This document shows, piece by piece, positions 8,088 to 16,974 of a stretch of 64,000 bases of DNA. The first letter of the stretch is position 1. Every line of letters starts with the position of its first letter. Origin of the DNA: JAENVT01 sp039931555 (lineage in GTDB: Bacteria; Actinomycetota; Acidimicrobiia; Acidimicrobiales; Ilumatobacteraceae); NCBI GenBank assembly GCA_039931555.1, contig JBDTRP010000141.1, positions 23,977 through 87,976 of the forward strand, read 5' to 3'. Made by a program: the position numbers and the translations under genes. The notes beneath the pieces were generated by a model that was not told the origin of the DNA, did no database searches, and saw only the letters and a list, made by a program, of their open reading frames with translations.

Positions 8088-8689
8088 CGTTGACGCCCGA
8101 GCAACGAGGCGGTCCCACCGGCCAGCGCTATCCCGTCTTGCCGGATCTGCTGGACAAGCGGGTTCTTGGCGCGGACGAGTTTCTGCCACGACGAAGGCGA
8201 GTGCTCGACCAGTTGCAAGTCGTTACCGGTCCAGGAGCGAACATCGGCTTGAAGGCGCGACAGTCGCTCATGCAGCTCGGATGACTGGAGATCGTCGGCC
8301 ACGATGAGAAGGTCGACATCCGAGTCGTTGTCGGCATCGCCGCGAGCCACGGACCCGAAGAGCCAAGAACCGTGGAGGTCGGGCCACGCCGCAAGTCGCT
8401 CACGCAGCCGCCGGATCAACTCGCCACGCAGACCCGCGAGAGCGAGTACCGGCCCAGCCGCGAGGTGGTTCCGGTTCAACAGGACCATCGACGATCGGCC
8501 GGCGATCGTCTCGCTCACGAGGCCACTCTGGATGAGCTCCTCGATGACGGCGCTGGCGTTACCGGGCGCGACCCCGGCAACAGCGGCGAGCTGCCGCCTG
8601 GTGACAGGCTGTTCGAGACGGGCCAGCGCCTGAAGCAACGCGCCGCGGACAGCGGGTGCAACGTCGAGAACGGGTGAGCCCAAATCCAT
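8084..8689 (-). CDS. MNT nucleotidyltransferase antitoxin with N-terminal winged HTH
   Basis: 201 residues. Residues 10-75 form a winged helix (VTRRQLAAVAGVAPGNASAV, then a wing). Residues about 85-190 are a minimal nucleotidyltransferase with the motif GSVARGDADNDSDVDLLIV, carrying both metal-binding aspartates. MNT antitoxins neutralise HEPN partners by adding AMP groups. The fused HTH would let the antitoxin repress its own operon, and a matching dyad lies just upstream at 8712-8737. It is the first gene of the minus-strand pair and overlaps the HEPN gene by 4 bases. Confidence 0.8.
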   Translation of the reverse strand: MDLGSPVLDVAPAVRGALLQALARLEQPVTRRQLAAVAGVAPGNASAVIEELIQSGLVSETIAGRSSMVLLNRNHLAAGPVLALAGLRGELIRRLRERLAAWPDLHGSWLFGSVARGDADNDSDVDLLIVADDLQSSELHERLSRLQADVRSWTGNDLQLVEHSPSSWQKLVRAKNPLVQQIRQDGIALAGGTASLLGRQR

Positions 8690-8711
8690 GCGGCCATCCT
8701 ACTCCCGCTGA

Positions 8712-8737
8712 TGATCTGAAACAAGATCATATGATCT
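8712..8737 (-). promoter_or_regulatory. Operator-like double palindrome before the MNT/HEPN operon
   Basis: TGATCT-N6-AGATCA (8712-8729) overlaps the perfect 14-base palindrome AGATCATATGATCT (8724-8737), giving three half-sites in 26 bases. On the minus strand the second palindrome contains TATGAT, a -10-like hexamer, so a bound repressor would block the promoter. It lies 23 bases upstream of the MNT start. The likely ligand is the winged HTH of the MNT protein itself. Confidence 0.65.
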
Positions 8738-8789
8738 GAATATCGCGCAGTCGGTAACTCGTTGGATCTGCTCGCCCAGTCGCGCAATC

Positions 8790-9038
8790 GTGTTCGCTAT
8801 GAGAAGAAAGGTCCGAGAGCTCCGAGATCGTTTGAGTCGCCACCGGAACCTCGGGCGTTCCGCCCGGGAGACAACCGCGACCGATGACATCGACCGGGTA
8901 GCGCAGGCATGCGCACTCGATCGCCTTGTCGCCGACGGCTCGGCCACTCCGGCGCTTGCTGCCAAGCCTCCACGCATTGCGCCGCTCATAGCTGCCGAGG
9001 GCACAGTGAGCGATCTGGTGACCGAGCAGAGGCGCTGA
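8790..9038 (+). CDS. Phd/YefM-like antitoxin remnant
   Basis: 82 residues from a GTG at 8790 (an ATG lies three codons later). The C-terminal half, LDRLVADGSATPALAAKPPR then EGTVSDLVTEQR, resembles the tail of prevent-host-death antitoxins that pair with PIN toxins. The N-terminal VRELRDRLSRH also fits, but the middle does not resemble the normal beta-rich core, so the gene may be damaged. No intact toxin follows. It diverges from the MNT/HEPN operon across the operator region. Confidence 0.35.
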   Translation: MFAMRRKVRELRDRLSRHRNLGRSARETTATDDIDRVAQACALDRLVADGSATPALAAKPPRIAPLIAAEGTVSDLVTEQRR

Positions 9039-9369
9039 TCGACGCCGGACTGAAGACCAAGTGGATTGGCCTCTTGTGAGCAGCCGTCCGCCTACGACGG
9101 CTACTGGCGCGCGAGCGCTATGCCCAACCAGTCTCAATCTCGGTCGCCGACCTGACCGGCAACGCCGAGACGTTCGCCCCGACCTCGAGAACCCAGAGGT
9201 CATGAGCCACGCGTGGCGGTGAGGACAGGGATCGCCGACAAGCTGCGCCGAGTAGTATCGAGTCCGCAGAAGCTGCGCGCGTTCTGCGTCCTCCCTGACG
9301 ATTGCTGAACACCCGGGCGACGCTCGATTCTGAGCCCGGGGCCGAGTGCAACGCACGAGTGCGGGAGCA
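9039..9369. other. Gene-poor stretch at the right edge of the island
   Basis: No convincing gene. Short open frames continue for a few dozen codons after the antitoxin remnant and may be a decayed toxin. The stretch contains repeat copy 2 (9251-9312). Confidence 0.5.
9251..9312. repeat. 62-base direct repeat, copy 2 (right edge of the accessory island)
   Basis: Same orientation and length as 5063-5124, with the identical 19-base core and the same CGCAGAA/TTCTGCG dyad. It lies 57 bases beyond the 3' end of the YcaQ-like gene. The 4.1 kb between the copies holds the recombinase and defence-type genes. Confidence 0.75.
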
Positions 9370-10470
9370 CTACGCGTTGCGGACGATGTCGACACCGAGC
9401 CACCGGGCGAGCGCGTCGAGCTCGGCATCGACGGCCTTCGCAATGGCTCGAGTGAAGCGGACGTCCTCGTGTATGGCGTGGACGAGCAGGTGTCCGGCCT
9501 TGCGGTCGGTAATCGCGTCGACCTTGCCGACCAGTCGGTCGTGATGCAGAACAGGAAGGGCGAAGTATCCCCAGCGCCGCTTCTCCTTCGGCTTGTACAT
9601 CTCCAAGGTGTACTCGAAGTCGAACAACTCCATTGCCCGAACACGGTCGTGGACCAATCGGTCGAACGGCGACAGCAGCACGGTTCGTCCTTCGAAGTCC
9701 TCGGCCGTCGCATCCGGATCGAGTCGCCACACACCCGACGTTCCCTCGACCTCGATGGGAATGCCGGCATCACCGACGTACTGCGGTCGCGCAACGCCGA
9801 GCGAACGCAACCACTTCTCGTCACGGATCGCACGTGCCTGCTTCGCCGGCACCACCTTCACCTTTGCTGGGTAGACCCGCGACGCCACGTCCCACAGACG
9901 TTGCCGCCCCCGGCGGCCGGCGACGGCCACCTCCCCGCGCGATGCGAGCGACTCGAGCATCTGCGTGACGTTGCGATCATGGGTCCAGCCACTCGACTGC
10001 CATGGCACGTCGGCGCTGTCGGGGATGTCGCGTGAAGCCAGCGGACCCGACGTGGCCAACAGGTCGAGCACCCGTCCGCGGAAGCCGACATTGGCGGCGA
10101 TCCACTGGCGGTGCTTCGCCCATCCGACCGCCCAATCAGCCATGTCGGCAAGGTACAGACCGAGGTCGGCCATCGGTCGCACCATGACGATCACCGGTTC
10201 GGTCGGCACCGCCTGCCCGCGGTGCTCGAACAGCGTCCGATCCCGCTCGAGCCCCCGCTGCACCTGAGCCGGCTCGTAGGCGTTGCCCAGCCGTGACCAA
10301 GCGACCAGGTCGGCGCTGGGAGCAACCGCCGCCGTCGGGTCCAACTGAACCATCGTCAATCGCCCGATCATCGTCGTTAGATCGCCGGGGCGGTCGGCGT
10401 CGAGCAGCTGTGCCCGGATGGCGATGCGGCGAGCTTCGTCGCGCGAGAGGCGACGCACGTTCACGGTCAT
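9370..10470 (-). CDS. YcaQ/AlkZ-like winged-helix DNA glycosylase (HTH_42 family)
   Basis: 366 residues, typical of this family. YcaQ-type glycosylases unhook interstrand crosslinks and excise bulky alkylated bases; AlkZ relatives give self-resistance to natural crosslinkers. Residues 1-60 contain ARRIAIRAQLL and the conserved VQLD near residue 42, the Q-x-D form of the catalytic motif known from YcaQ (AlkZ has Q-x-Q). Further conserved parts are LLSPFDRLVHDR and EKRRWGYFALPVL. It begins at an ATG at 10468-10470. It is separated from the island by repeat copy 2 and is probably chromosomal. Confidence 0.8.
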   Translation of the reverse strand: MTVNVRRLSRDEARRIAIRAQLLDADRPGDLTTMIGRLTMVQLDPTAAVAPSADLVAWSRLGNAYEPAQVQRGLERDRTLFEHRGQAVPTEPVIVMVRPMADLGLYLADMADWAVGWAKHRQWIAANVGFRGRVLDLLATSGPLASRDIPDSADVPWQSSGWTHDRNVTQMLESLASRGEVAVAGRRGRQRLWDVASRVYPAKVKVVPAKQARAIRDEKWLRSLGVARPQYVGDAGIPIEVEGTSGVWRLDPDATAEDFEGRTVLLSPFDRLVHDRVRAMELFDFEYTLEMYKPKEKRRWGYFALPVLHHDRLVGKVDAITDRKAGHLLVHAIHEDVRFTRAIAKAVDAELDALARWLGVDIVRNA

Positions 10471-10487
10471 CGCAGCGATCGTAGAAG

Positions 10488-10724
10488 GTGGGGTCGACAG
10501 AAATTTGCAACCGAACGCATGCTCTTCCGTGTGGACCGACGCTCAACCTGTTGCTCGCCAGCGGCGCCGTCGTGCTGGGGGTGATCGCCATCGCCGCAGA
10601 CGACGTGGGGTCAGCGACACCGACGGCCGTTACAGCGTCCACCACGATCGTCGGCCCAGCGCATCCATTGGGCGCCGCCGACCACGGCATCCCATGCGAC
10701 CAGCTGGTCTATACCAGGTGCTGA
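10488..10724 (+). CDS. Possible small exported protein
   Basis: 78 residues from a GTG at 10488. It has one hydrophobic segment (LNLLLASGAVVLGVIAIAA) followed by a polar, threonine-rich tail containing two cysteines (IPCDQLVYTRC). This could be a small secreted or anchored protein. No family is recognised, no ribosome-binding site is clear, and the upstream distance to the divergent YcaQ-like start is only 17 bases, so it may not be a gene. Confidence 0.3.
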   Translation: MGSTEICNRTHALPCGPTLNLLLASGAVVLGVIAIAADDVGSATPTAVTASTTIVGPAHPLGAADHGIPCDQLVYTRC

Positions 10725-11063
10725 CCTGGAAGCGAGCGCCTGCCGGGAACGCGCCGCCGACAAGTCACCGAATATCCGGTGCAACCGGAGATCGCGTGAC
10801 TGGCCTCGTGGCGACGCACCGTTCGCGATGACCCAGCCGCCGGGAGGCCTCAGGGTCGGCGGCGCCCGGCGGTATGTCCTGGATGGCCCCGACGGGCGCA
10901 GACGGGCATGGGAGGCGAGTACCGCGAGAGCGCACCGTGCACACGGAAGCCTTCGACGAACATCCCGGCGTAGCAGAGACGTACGACCGGCTCGCCGAGC
11001 TCTTGCCCTCGCTGGCGCAACTGACCGCGGCAGTCGGCCCTGGCTCCGGCCTACGCTCGGGCC
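10725..11063 (+). other. Intergenic stretch with an uncertain short reading frame
   Basis: A frame from 10874 includes EAFDEHPGVAETYDRLAELL with codon use like real genes, and runs into the DUF885 gene in another frame, ending at 11125. It may be a short protein or a remnant. Nothing else is seen. Confidence 0.25.
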
Positions 11064-12740
11064 ATGGCCGTCTCCCCCATCTTCGAGTTTGCCGATCGTT
11101 TCGTGACCGAGCAGTCTGCGCTTGATCCATGCCTCGCTACCTCACGGGGCATACCCGGCTACGACCACCTGTTGACCGACTTCTCCCCGCACGGGCACAA
11201 CGCCCGCGATGCGCACACACGACAAGCGCTGAGCGAGCTCCACGACCTCGCCGATGGCGATGAGAACGATCGCCTCGCCCGGGGCTTCATCACCGAGCGT
11301 TTCGACGTCGCGCTGCTGACACACGAGATCGGTGAATGGAAGCGGACGATGCGCGCCATCGCCTCGCCGACGACGATCCTTCGCAGCACGTTCGACCTGA
11401 TGCCCCGTGACAGCGAAGCGGCCTGGGAGAACATCGCGGCGCGCATGCACCTGCTGCCTACAGCGCTCAGCGGGTTGCGCGCCACGTACGACGAGGGGCG
11501 AGCGACCGGCCACGTCGCCACCCGTCGCCAGGCGCTGGTAGCGGCTGACCAGTGCGCGACGTGGGCCGCCAATCGTTGGTTCGACAGCCTGACGTCCGAA
11601 GCAGTGCACCACGACCTGCCCGATGCGCTGCAACGTCGTGTGCGCGAGGGCGCCGATCTGGCCAACGCGGCATATGGGGAGTTCGCCGACTACCTGCGCG
11701 ACGTGTACGCCCCAGACGCGTCGACGGCTGACGGGTGCGGGCCGGAGCGTTACCGCGTCGGTGTTCGCACCATGCTCGGCGCCGACCTCGATCCGAAGGA
11801 GATGTACGAGTGGGCGTGGGCCGACTTCCACGACCTCCGCGCCCAGATCACCACGACCTGCGATCGCATCATGTCGGGCGGAAGCTTCACCGAGGTGATC
11901 ACGCTGCTCGACAACGACCCGGGGCGTGCCGAGCACGGAGTCGACGCCTACCAGGGCTGGCTCCAAGCACTGACCGACGAGGCGCTGGCGCGGAGCAGGG
12001 AACACTTCGAGATCCCCGCCGTCATGGATCGATGTGAGGCGTTGATCCCACCGGAAGGCTCGGCCGCCGCCGCGTACTACACGGCCCCGTCGGAGGACTT
12101 CACCCGCCCCGGCCGCACGTGGTACCCCGCTGTCGGCCGAACGGTGTTCCCGAGGTGGGGCGACGTGACCACCTGCTATCACGAATCGGTACCGGGTCAC
12201 CATCTCCAGATCGCCTACGCGAAGGTGCAAGCGGAGTCGCTGAGCCGGATCCAGCGCAGCGGCTTCATCCCCGGCCACGGCGAAGGGTGGGCGCTGTACG
12301 CCGAACAGCTCTGCGACGAATTCGGGTGGTTCGAGAACCCTGATCACCGTCTCGGCTTCCTCAGCGCCCAGATCCTGCGTACCGTACGTGTGATCGTCGA
12401 CATCGGGATGCACCTCGACAAGCGCATCCCGGCCGGCACGTCGCTGCACGACGGCACGGCGTTCCACGGCGGCGAGAAGTGGACCCCGGATCTGGCGTTC
12501 GAGTTCTCCGTGAGCGAGACCGGCCGCACCGCTGCGTTCATGCGCAGCGAGATCGATCGCTACCTGGGTTGGCCGGCGCAGGCCATCAGCTACAAGATCG
12601 GCCAGCGCGAGTGGCAACGCGCGCGCGACAACGCCCGCCGTCGCGAAAACGCAGCCTTCGACCTGAAGGCGTGGCACACCAAGGCACTGCGCCTCGGTCC
12701 CATCGGCCTCGAACAACTGGGTGCCGAGCTCGCCAGGTAG
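11064..12740 (+). CDS. DUF885 family protein (predicted metallopeptidase)
   Basis: 558 residues. The family signature YHESVPGHHLQ (about residues 370-380) is present, followed by HGEGWALYAEQL. These give the HExxPGHH and downstream Glu pattern of zinc peptidase-like DUF885 proteins. No signal peptide is visible, so it is probably cytoplasmic. Activity is known for few members; peptide hydrolysis is inferred from the motif. The ATG at 11064 is the first start giving the normal N-terminus (IFEFADRFVTEQSALDP). It stands alone between uncertain small frames. Confidence 0.85.
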   Translation: MAVSPIFEFADRFVTEQSALDPCLATSRGIPGYDHLLTDFSPHGHNARDAHTRQALSELHDLADGDENDRLARGFITERFDVALLTHEIGEWKRTMRAIASPTTILRSTFDLMPRDSEAAWENIAARMHLLPTALSGLRATYDEGRATGHVATRRQALVAADQCATWAANRWFDSLTSEAVHHDLPDALQRRVREGADLANAAYGEFADYLRDVYAPDASTADGCGPERYRVGVRTMLGADLDPKEMYEWAWADFHDLRAQITTTCDRIMSGGSFTEVITLLDNDPGRAEHGVDAYQGWLQALTDEALARSREHFEIPAVMDRCEALIPPEGSAAAAYYTAPSEDFTRPGRTWYPAVGRTVFPRWGDVTTCYHESVPGHHLQIAYAKVQAESLSRIQRSGFIPGHGEGWALYAEQLCDEFGWFENPDHRLGFLSAQILRTVRVIVDIGMHLDKRIPAGTSLHDGTAFHGGEKWTPDLAFEFSVSETGRTAAFMRSEIDRYLGWPAQAISYKIGQREWQRARDNARRRENAAFDLKAWHTKALRLGPIGLEQLGAELAR

Positions 12741-12870
12741 CGAAGGACCCGGGCACCCTCGCACACCGCTCGATGTCACGATCGACGAGTTGGCGATCGA
12801 GTTGTTCTTCCCGGCCGACGATCGCACCGACGAGATGCTGCACACTATGGCGCTGATCCGCGACGGCTGA
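12721..12870 (+). CDS. Possible 49-residue protein overlapping the DUF885 gene end
   Basis: A GTG at 12721 opens a frame ending TIDELAIELFFPADDRTDEM then LHTMALIRDG. The acidic tail looks protein-like, but the first 20 residues do not. It may be a short gene or a leftover 3' end. It overlaps the DUF885 stop by 20 bases. Confidence 0.25.
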   Translation: MPSSPGSEGPGHPRTPLDVTIDELAIELFFPADDRTDEMLHTMALIRDG

Positions 12871-12995
12871 TCGCACCGACCGATCGATTCGCACACACTT
12901 CTCGATCGACAACCGCACACATCCCCGGGACGCAATTCACACGCAGGGGTACGATCGCTACAGCCCGCCGGCGCGTGAACACGTCTCGGGGAACC

Positions 12996-13937
12996 GTGAA
13001 CGAGCAGACAATGACAGCCACCGCGACAACTACCACACGTCACACGACGAGCATCCCGATCGCTGCGTCGATGATGGCGCTCGGCGCCGGCGTCGTGTGG
13101 AGCTTCGGTGCCGTCACCGCTCGTACGGCCACGCACGCCGACGCGTTCCAGTACCTGATCTGGAGATCTGTCGGTGTCCTCGTCGTGATGGAGGTGTTGA
13201 CTGCCGCCCGTCGACAGCCGATGTTGTTGCCCAAGGCGTACACCTCGGGACGATGGATGATGACGGCCAACTTCGGGCTGCTGCTCGCCTCGCTGGCTTT
13301 CGTCTACGCGGTGAAGACGACCACGGCAGCCAACGCGTCGTTCCTCGGGTCGATCACCCCGCTGGTGGCCGTGGTGTTGGCTCGATTCGTCTTGGGTGAA
13401 CGGCTGTCACGCGTCACGATGTGGGCGATTCTGGTTGCACTGTGCGGGTTGGTCGTCACCGTGTTCGGTGATCTCCATGCCGGCAACATGATCGGTAACA
13501 TCGCCGCGCTCATGGCCTCGGTCGGGTTCGCCATCTACACCATCGCCCTGCGCAGCAACCCCGAGACCGACTGGTCGCCGGTGCTTCCCGGGTACGCCTC
13601 GATGATGATCGTGCTGTGCTCGATCATCACCATTGCGCACGGCAAGACACTGTTTCCCCCTGCGAAGGACATGGGCCTAGCACTGCTGCACGGTGCGGTG
13701 TTCATCGTGGTCGGCACCACCCTGTTCAACCGTGGTTCGAAGCGTGTGCCGGCCGTACCCATGACCGTGTTCGCCCAGACAGAGATGGTGTTCGTGCCGC
13801 TGTGGGCGTTCCTGGTGCTCGGTGAAGCGCCGAAGGCGGCGACCATCGTCGGCGGGGCGATCATCTTCGCCGCAGTCGTCGGCAAAGCGGTGCTCGATAC
13901 TGCGCCAGGCGCGGTGCAACCCGTCCAGGAGTGCTGA
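12996..13937 (+). CDS. DMT/EamA family transporter
   Basis: About 313 residues with ten predicted membrane segments in two EamA halves, for example MMALGAGVVWSFGAVTAR, ILVALCGLVVTVFG, GAVFIVVGTTLFNRGSK and IVGGAIIFAAVVGKAVL. EamA proteins export or import small metabolites such as amino acids; the substrate cannot be told from sequence. The conserved segment TTAANASFLGSITPLVAVVL marks the first repeat, and AQTEMVFVPLWAFLVLGE the second. I prefer the GTG at 12996, which has GGGGA just upstream, over the GTG at 12975. A strong hairpin follows the gene. Confidence 0.8.
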   Translation: MNEQTMTATATTTTRHTTSIPIAASMMALGAGVVWSFGAVTARTATHADAFQYLIWRSVGVLVVMEVLTAARRQPMLLPKAYTSGRWMMTANFGLLLASLAFVYAVKTTTAANASFLGSITPLVAVVLARFVLGERLSRVTMWAILVALCGLVVTVFGDLHAGNMIGNIAALMASVGFAIYTIALRSNPETDWSPVLPGYASMMIVLCSIITIAHGKTLFPPAKDMGLALLHGAVFIVVGTTLFNRGSKRVPAVPMTVFAQTEMVFVPLWAFLVLGEAPKAATIVGGAIIFAAVVGKAVLDTAPGAVQPVQEC

Positions 13938-13992
13938 GCACGAGTGTCGACGACGGGCACGGCGGCACCGAAGCTGACACGTCGTTCGGTGC

Positions 13993-14029
13993 GGGTCCAC
14001 GGTTGCCTGCAAGGAGCGACCGTGGACCC
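13993..14029 (+). terminator. Hairpin terminator after the DMT transporter
   Basis: An 11-bp perfect stem, GGGTCCACGGT/ACCGTGGACCC, with a 15-base loop, followed by ATTTGCGTTTG. It lies 56 bases after the transporter stop and 57 before the potA-like start. Confidence 0.6.
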
Positions 14030-14085
14030 ATTTGCGTTTGTACCTCGCTCGTTTTCGGGCGCATCAAACGCGCTAGAAATGCGCG

Positions 14086-15171
14086 ATGCGCTCGAACCAG
14101 CAAACCGGCGGTGGCACAGGTGGAGAAATCGAGCTGGTCAACCTGACCAAGTCCTACGACAGGGCACAGTCACCCGTGTTGAAGGGCATCAACCTTTCGA
14201 TCCGCAGCGGCGAGTTTTTCTCGCTGCTCGGCCCGAGCGGTTGCGGTAAGACGACCACCTTGCGCCTGATCGGCGGCTTCGAGTCGGCCGACGAGGGCGA
14301 AGTGCGGATCGACGGCGTCGACATGGTCGCCGTTCCGCCGGAGAACCGCCCGGTCAACACCGTCTTCCAGAGCTATGCGCTCTTCCCCCACCTCAGCGTC
14401 GCCGACAACATCGGGTTCGGGCTGCGCTTCCAGAGGTGCTCGAAGGCCGAGACCACACAACGCGTCGGGCAGGCATTGGAGCTCGTGCGCCTCGGCAGCT
14501 ACGGGAAACGAAAGGCACACCAGCTCTCGGGTGGTCAGCAACAGCGCATCGCCCTGGCCAGAGCGCTGGTGCTGCGCCCCAAGGTGCTGCTGCTCGACGA
14601 ACCGCTCGGCGCCCTCGATGCCAAGCTACGCAAGACCCTCCAGGTCGAACTGCGCGCTCTCCACCAAGACGTCGGCATCACCTTCGTCTACGTCACGCAC
14701 GATCAAGAAGAAGCACTGACGATGAGTGATCGGCTCGCCGTGATGAACGACGGCGAGATCGAACAGATCGGCACGCCGAAAGACACCTACGAGGAGCCGG
14801 CCAGCGCCTACGTCGCCGACTTCCTCGGCGTCGCCAACCTCCTGCCCGCCAAAGTCAGCGGGCCCGGACGCGTGATGGTCAACGGCGCCGAGCACAGCGC
14901 CGACACAGCCGGTATCGCCGGGGACTGCACGGTGGTGATCCGTCCCGAGCGCGTGCTGCTGTCCCCGCTCGGCAGCGGCCACGTCGAAGCGGTCCCTGCC
15001 GTCGTCGAGCAGCGCATCTATGTCGGCGCCGTCACCCAAGTGCTGCTGCGGCTCGGCGAGCACAAGTTGCAAGCCCTCGTAGCCAACGACGGATCGCCGA
15101 TGTGCGGCGCCGCGGGTGAGACGGTTGACGCGTACCTTCCCCCCAGCGCGATCAGGGTGCTCGCCGGCTGA
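14086..15171 (+). CDS. potA: Polyamine-type ABC importer, ATP-binding subunit
   Basis: 361 residues. It powers uptake by a PotABCD-type importer at the cytoplasmic face. Walker A is GPSGCGKTT, the signature LSGGQQQR, Walker B VLLLDEPLGALD, and the switch is VTHDQEEAL. The last 110 residues form the TOBE domain. The permeases and binding protein are on the opposite strand, ending 17 bases after this gene, so the ATPase is transcribed separately and convergently from its partners. Spermidine/putrescine is the usual substrate, but close relatives carry other cationic or zwitterionic amines. Confidence 0.85.
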   Translation: MRSNQQTGGGTGGEIELVNLTKSYDRAQSPVLKGINLSIRSGEFFSLLGPSGCGKTTTLRLIGGFESADEGEVRIDGVDMVAVPPENRPVNTVFQSYALFPHLSVADNIGFGLRFQRCSKAETTQRVGQALELVRLGSYGKRKAHQLSGGQQQRIALARALVLRPKVLLLDEPLGALDAKLRKTLQVELRALHQDVGITFVYVTHDQEEALTMSDRLAVMNDGEIEQIGTPKDTYEEPASAYVADFLGVANLLPAKVSGPGRVMVNGAEHSADTAGIAGDCTVVIRPERVLLSPLGSGHVEAVPAVVEQRIYVGAVTQVLLRLGEHKLQALVANDGSPMCGAAGETVDAYLPPSAIRVLAG

Positions 15172-15187
15172 TGACTCCGCCTCGCCG

Positions 15188-16054
15188 TCAGCCGACCGCG
15201 GCGAGGGTTCCCAGCTGTGCATCGTCTCCGCCGCCTTGACGCAGTCGCATGCGCCGCATCACGATGGCCGCCAAGGAGACAGCGGCGAGGGTGAACACCA
15301 ACATGATGGTGGCCAGCGCATTGAGCGCCGGTGTCGCTGTGGCCCGACCGCCGGAGTAGATCTTCATCGGCACCGTCTCGCTCGATGCCCCCGTCGACAG
15401 GAACGACGAGATCACGAAGTCGTCGATCGAACCGGCGAACACCACCATCACGCTGGCGAAGATCGCCGGGCCGAGGAGTGGCAGGAGGACGAGGCGCATG
15501 GCCTGCAATCGGTTGGCGCCGAGGTCGCGGGCAGCCTCTTCGTATTGCGGCCCGATCGCCGCCAGCCGACCACGCACGATCACCACCACGTAGGAGATGC
15601 TGAACGTGATGTGGCCGAGCAACTGCGTCGTGAAACCTCGAGGCACACCCGTGTAGACCTGCGTGAAGACCAGGAACAGGGCGACGCCCATGACGATCTC
15701 CGGTGTCACCAACGGCACCAGTGTGAGCGCGTTCGACACCTTCGCCAGGCGGCCACGCCACCGTTGCAGACCGATGGCCATCGCCACCCCGATCGGCGTC
15801 GTGAGCACCATGCTGAGACCGGCCAGCTTCAACGAGTTGCGCAGCGGTTGCCGCAGTGAGTCGTCGTGCCACACCGATTGAATCGGGTCGTTGAAGTACC
15901 ACCGCCACGATGGTGACTGGAACGCTGAACGACTCTTGCCCGAGTTGAACGAGATCCGGATGGCCACCAGCACTGGCACCAACGACCACAGGATGTACAG
16001 CCACGTGAGCGTCGCCAATCCCAGTGGATGACGGCCGGGTCGGTTGCGCCTCAC
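15188..16054 (-). CDS. potC: Polyamine-type ABC importer permease (PotC-like)
   Basis: 288 residues with six membrane segments. The EAA loop, which docks the ATPase, reads EEAARDLGANRLQAMRLVLLP. The 5' end overlaps the potB-like stop by 4 bases (ATGA-type). It is the last gene of the minus-strand operon aminotransferase-Rieske-potD-potB-potC. The N-terminus (WLYILWSLVPVLVAIRISFN) is normal for PotC/PotI. Confidence 0.85.
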   Translation of the reverse strand: MRRNRPGRHPLGLATLTWLYILWSLVPVLVAIRISFNSGKSRSAFQSPSWRWYFNDPIQSVWHDDSLRQPLRNSLKLAGLSMVLTTPIGVAMAIGLQRWRGRLAKVSNALTLVPLVTPEIVMGVALFLVFTQVYTGVPRGFTTQLLGHITFSISYVVVIVRGRLAAIGPQYEEAARDLGANRLQAMRLVLLPLLGPAIFASVMVVFAGSIDDFVISSFLSTGASSETVPMKIYSGGRATATPALNALATIMLVFTLAAVSLAAIVMRRMRLRQGGGDDAQLGTLAAVG

Positions 16055-16968
16055 GTCGCCACCGATCGCTGAGCGCGCACCGTGACGACGAGGTAGTACG
16101 TCATCAGGACCAACAACATCGCCGAGAGCAACAGCACCAACGACGCCCCGGTCTGCGACTGGCTGCTGCCGCGCAGGTCTCGCTCGATCTGGTTGCCGAT
16201 CATCTCGGTGCGTGGTGAGCCGCTGGAGAGGAAGGTGTTGGTGTAGTAGTCACCGAACATCGGCAGAACCGTGATGACCGACGCCGCCATCAGCCCGGGG
16301 ATCGACAGCGGCAAGGTGATCCGCCGGAAGACCCGCGCCGGTGATGCCCCAAGGTCGCGACCTGCTTCGATCAGCCGCTTGTCGAGACGCTCGAGCGCGG
16401 CGTAGAGCGGCAGGATGAAGAAGGGGATGTAGCCGTAGACCAAACCGATGACCACCGTCGACCAGTCACCGTCGAGCCAGTTACGCGAGCCGCCGAGGTG
16501 CAGCCAGCCGAGGATGGTGTTGAGGTAGCCGTCGACCTGCAAGAGGTTGACCCAGGCGAGCATACGCATCAGGTAGCTGATCCAGAACGGCATCACCAGC
16601 GCGGCCAGCAACACACCGCGCCAGCGACTGGCGTGTCGGGCGACGTAGTACGCCACCGGATAGCCGATCAGGCAGCACAGCGCCAGCGACACACCGACGT
16701 ACGACAGCGTGCGGACCGCAACACCGCCGAGGTCGCCGCCGAACACCCTGTCGAAGACCTTGCTCATCGCCGAGAAGTCCCACGACCACGGACTCCAGAC
16801 CGGGTCGGGGGTTCTCAAGATTGGGTCGACGCGCCCGAAGGCGACCGCGGCGATCGCGTAGAACGGCACGATGAACAGGGCCAGCAACCACGCAACGCCC
16901 GGCAGGCTGAGAAAGCCCCAGAACCCGTTGCGATGCCCGCCGGGAGCAGCACCCGCGGCGTTGGCCAT
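16051..16968 (-). CDS. potB: Polyamine-type ABC importer permease (PotB-like)
   Basis: 305 residues with six membrane segments and the EAA loop EAGRDLGASPARVFRRITLPL. The family motif FWISYLMRMLAWVNLL is present. Together with the PotC-like protein it forms the channel of the importer. It starts 6 bases after the binding-protein gene and overlaps the next permease gene by 4 bases, so both are co-translated. Confidence 0.85.
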   Translation of the reverse strand: MANAAGAAPGGHRNGFWGFLSLPGVAWLLALFIVPFYAIAAVAFGRVDPILRTPDPVWSPWSWDFSAMSKVFDRVFGGDLGGVAVRTLSYVGVSLALCCLIGYPVAYYVARHASRWRGVLLAALVMPFWISYLMRMLAWVNLLQVDGYLNTILGWLHLGGSRNWLDGDWSTVVIGLVYGYIPFFILPLYAALERLDKRLIEAGRDLGASPARVFRRITLPLSIPGLMAASVITVLPMFGDYYTNTFLSSGSPRTEMIGNQIERDLRGSSQSQTGASLVLLLSAMLLVLMTYYLVVTVRAQRSVAT

Positions 16969-16974
16969 CTGTCG

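Noticed and set aside
11142..13136. A 664-codon minus-strand frame opposite the DUF885 gene
   Set aside because: Arginine- and valine-rich antisense sequence without motifs; the plus-strand gene has the HESVPGHH signature.
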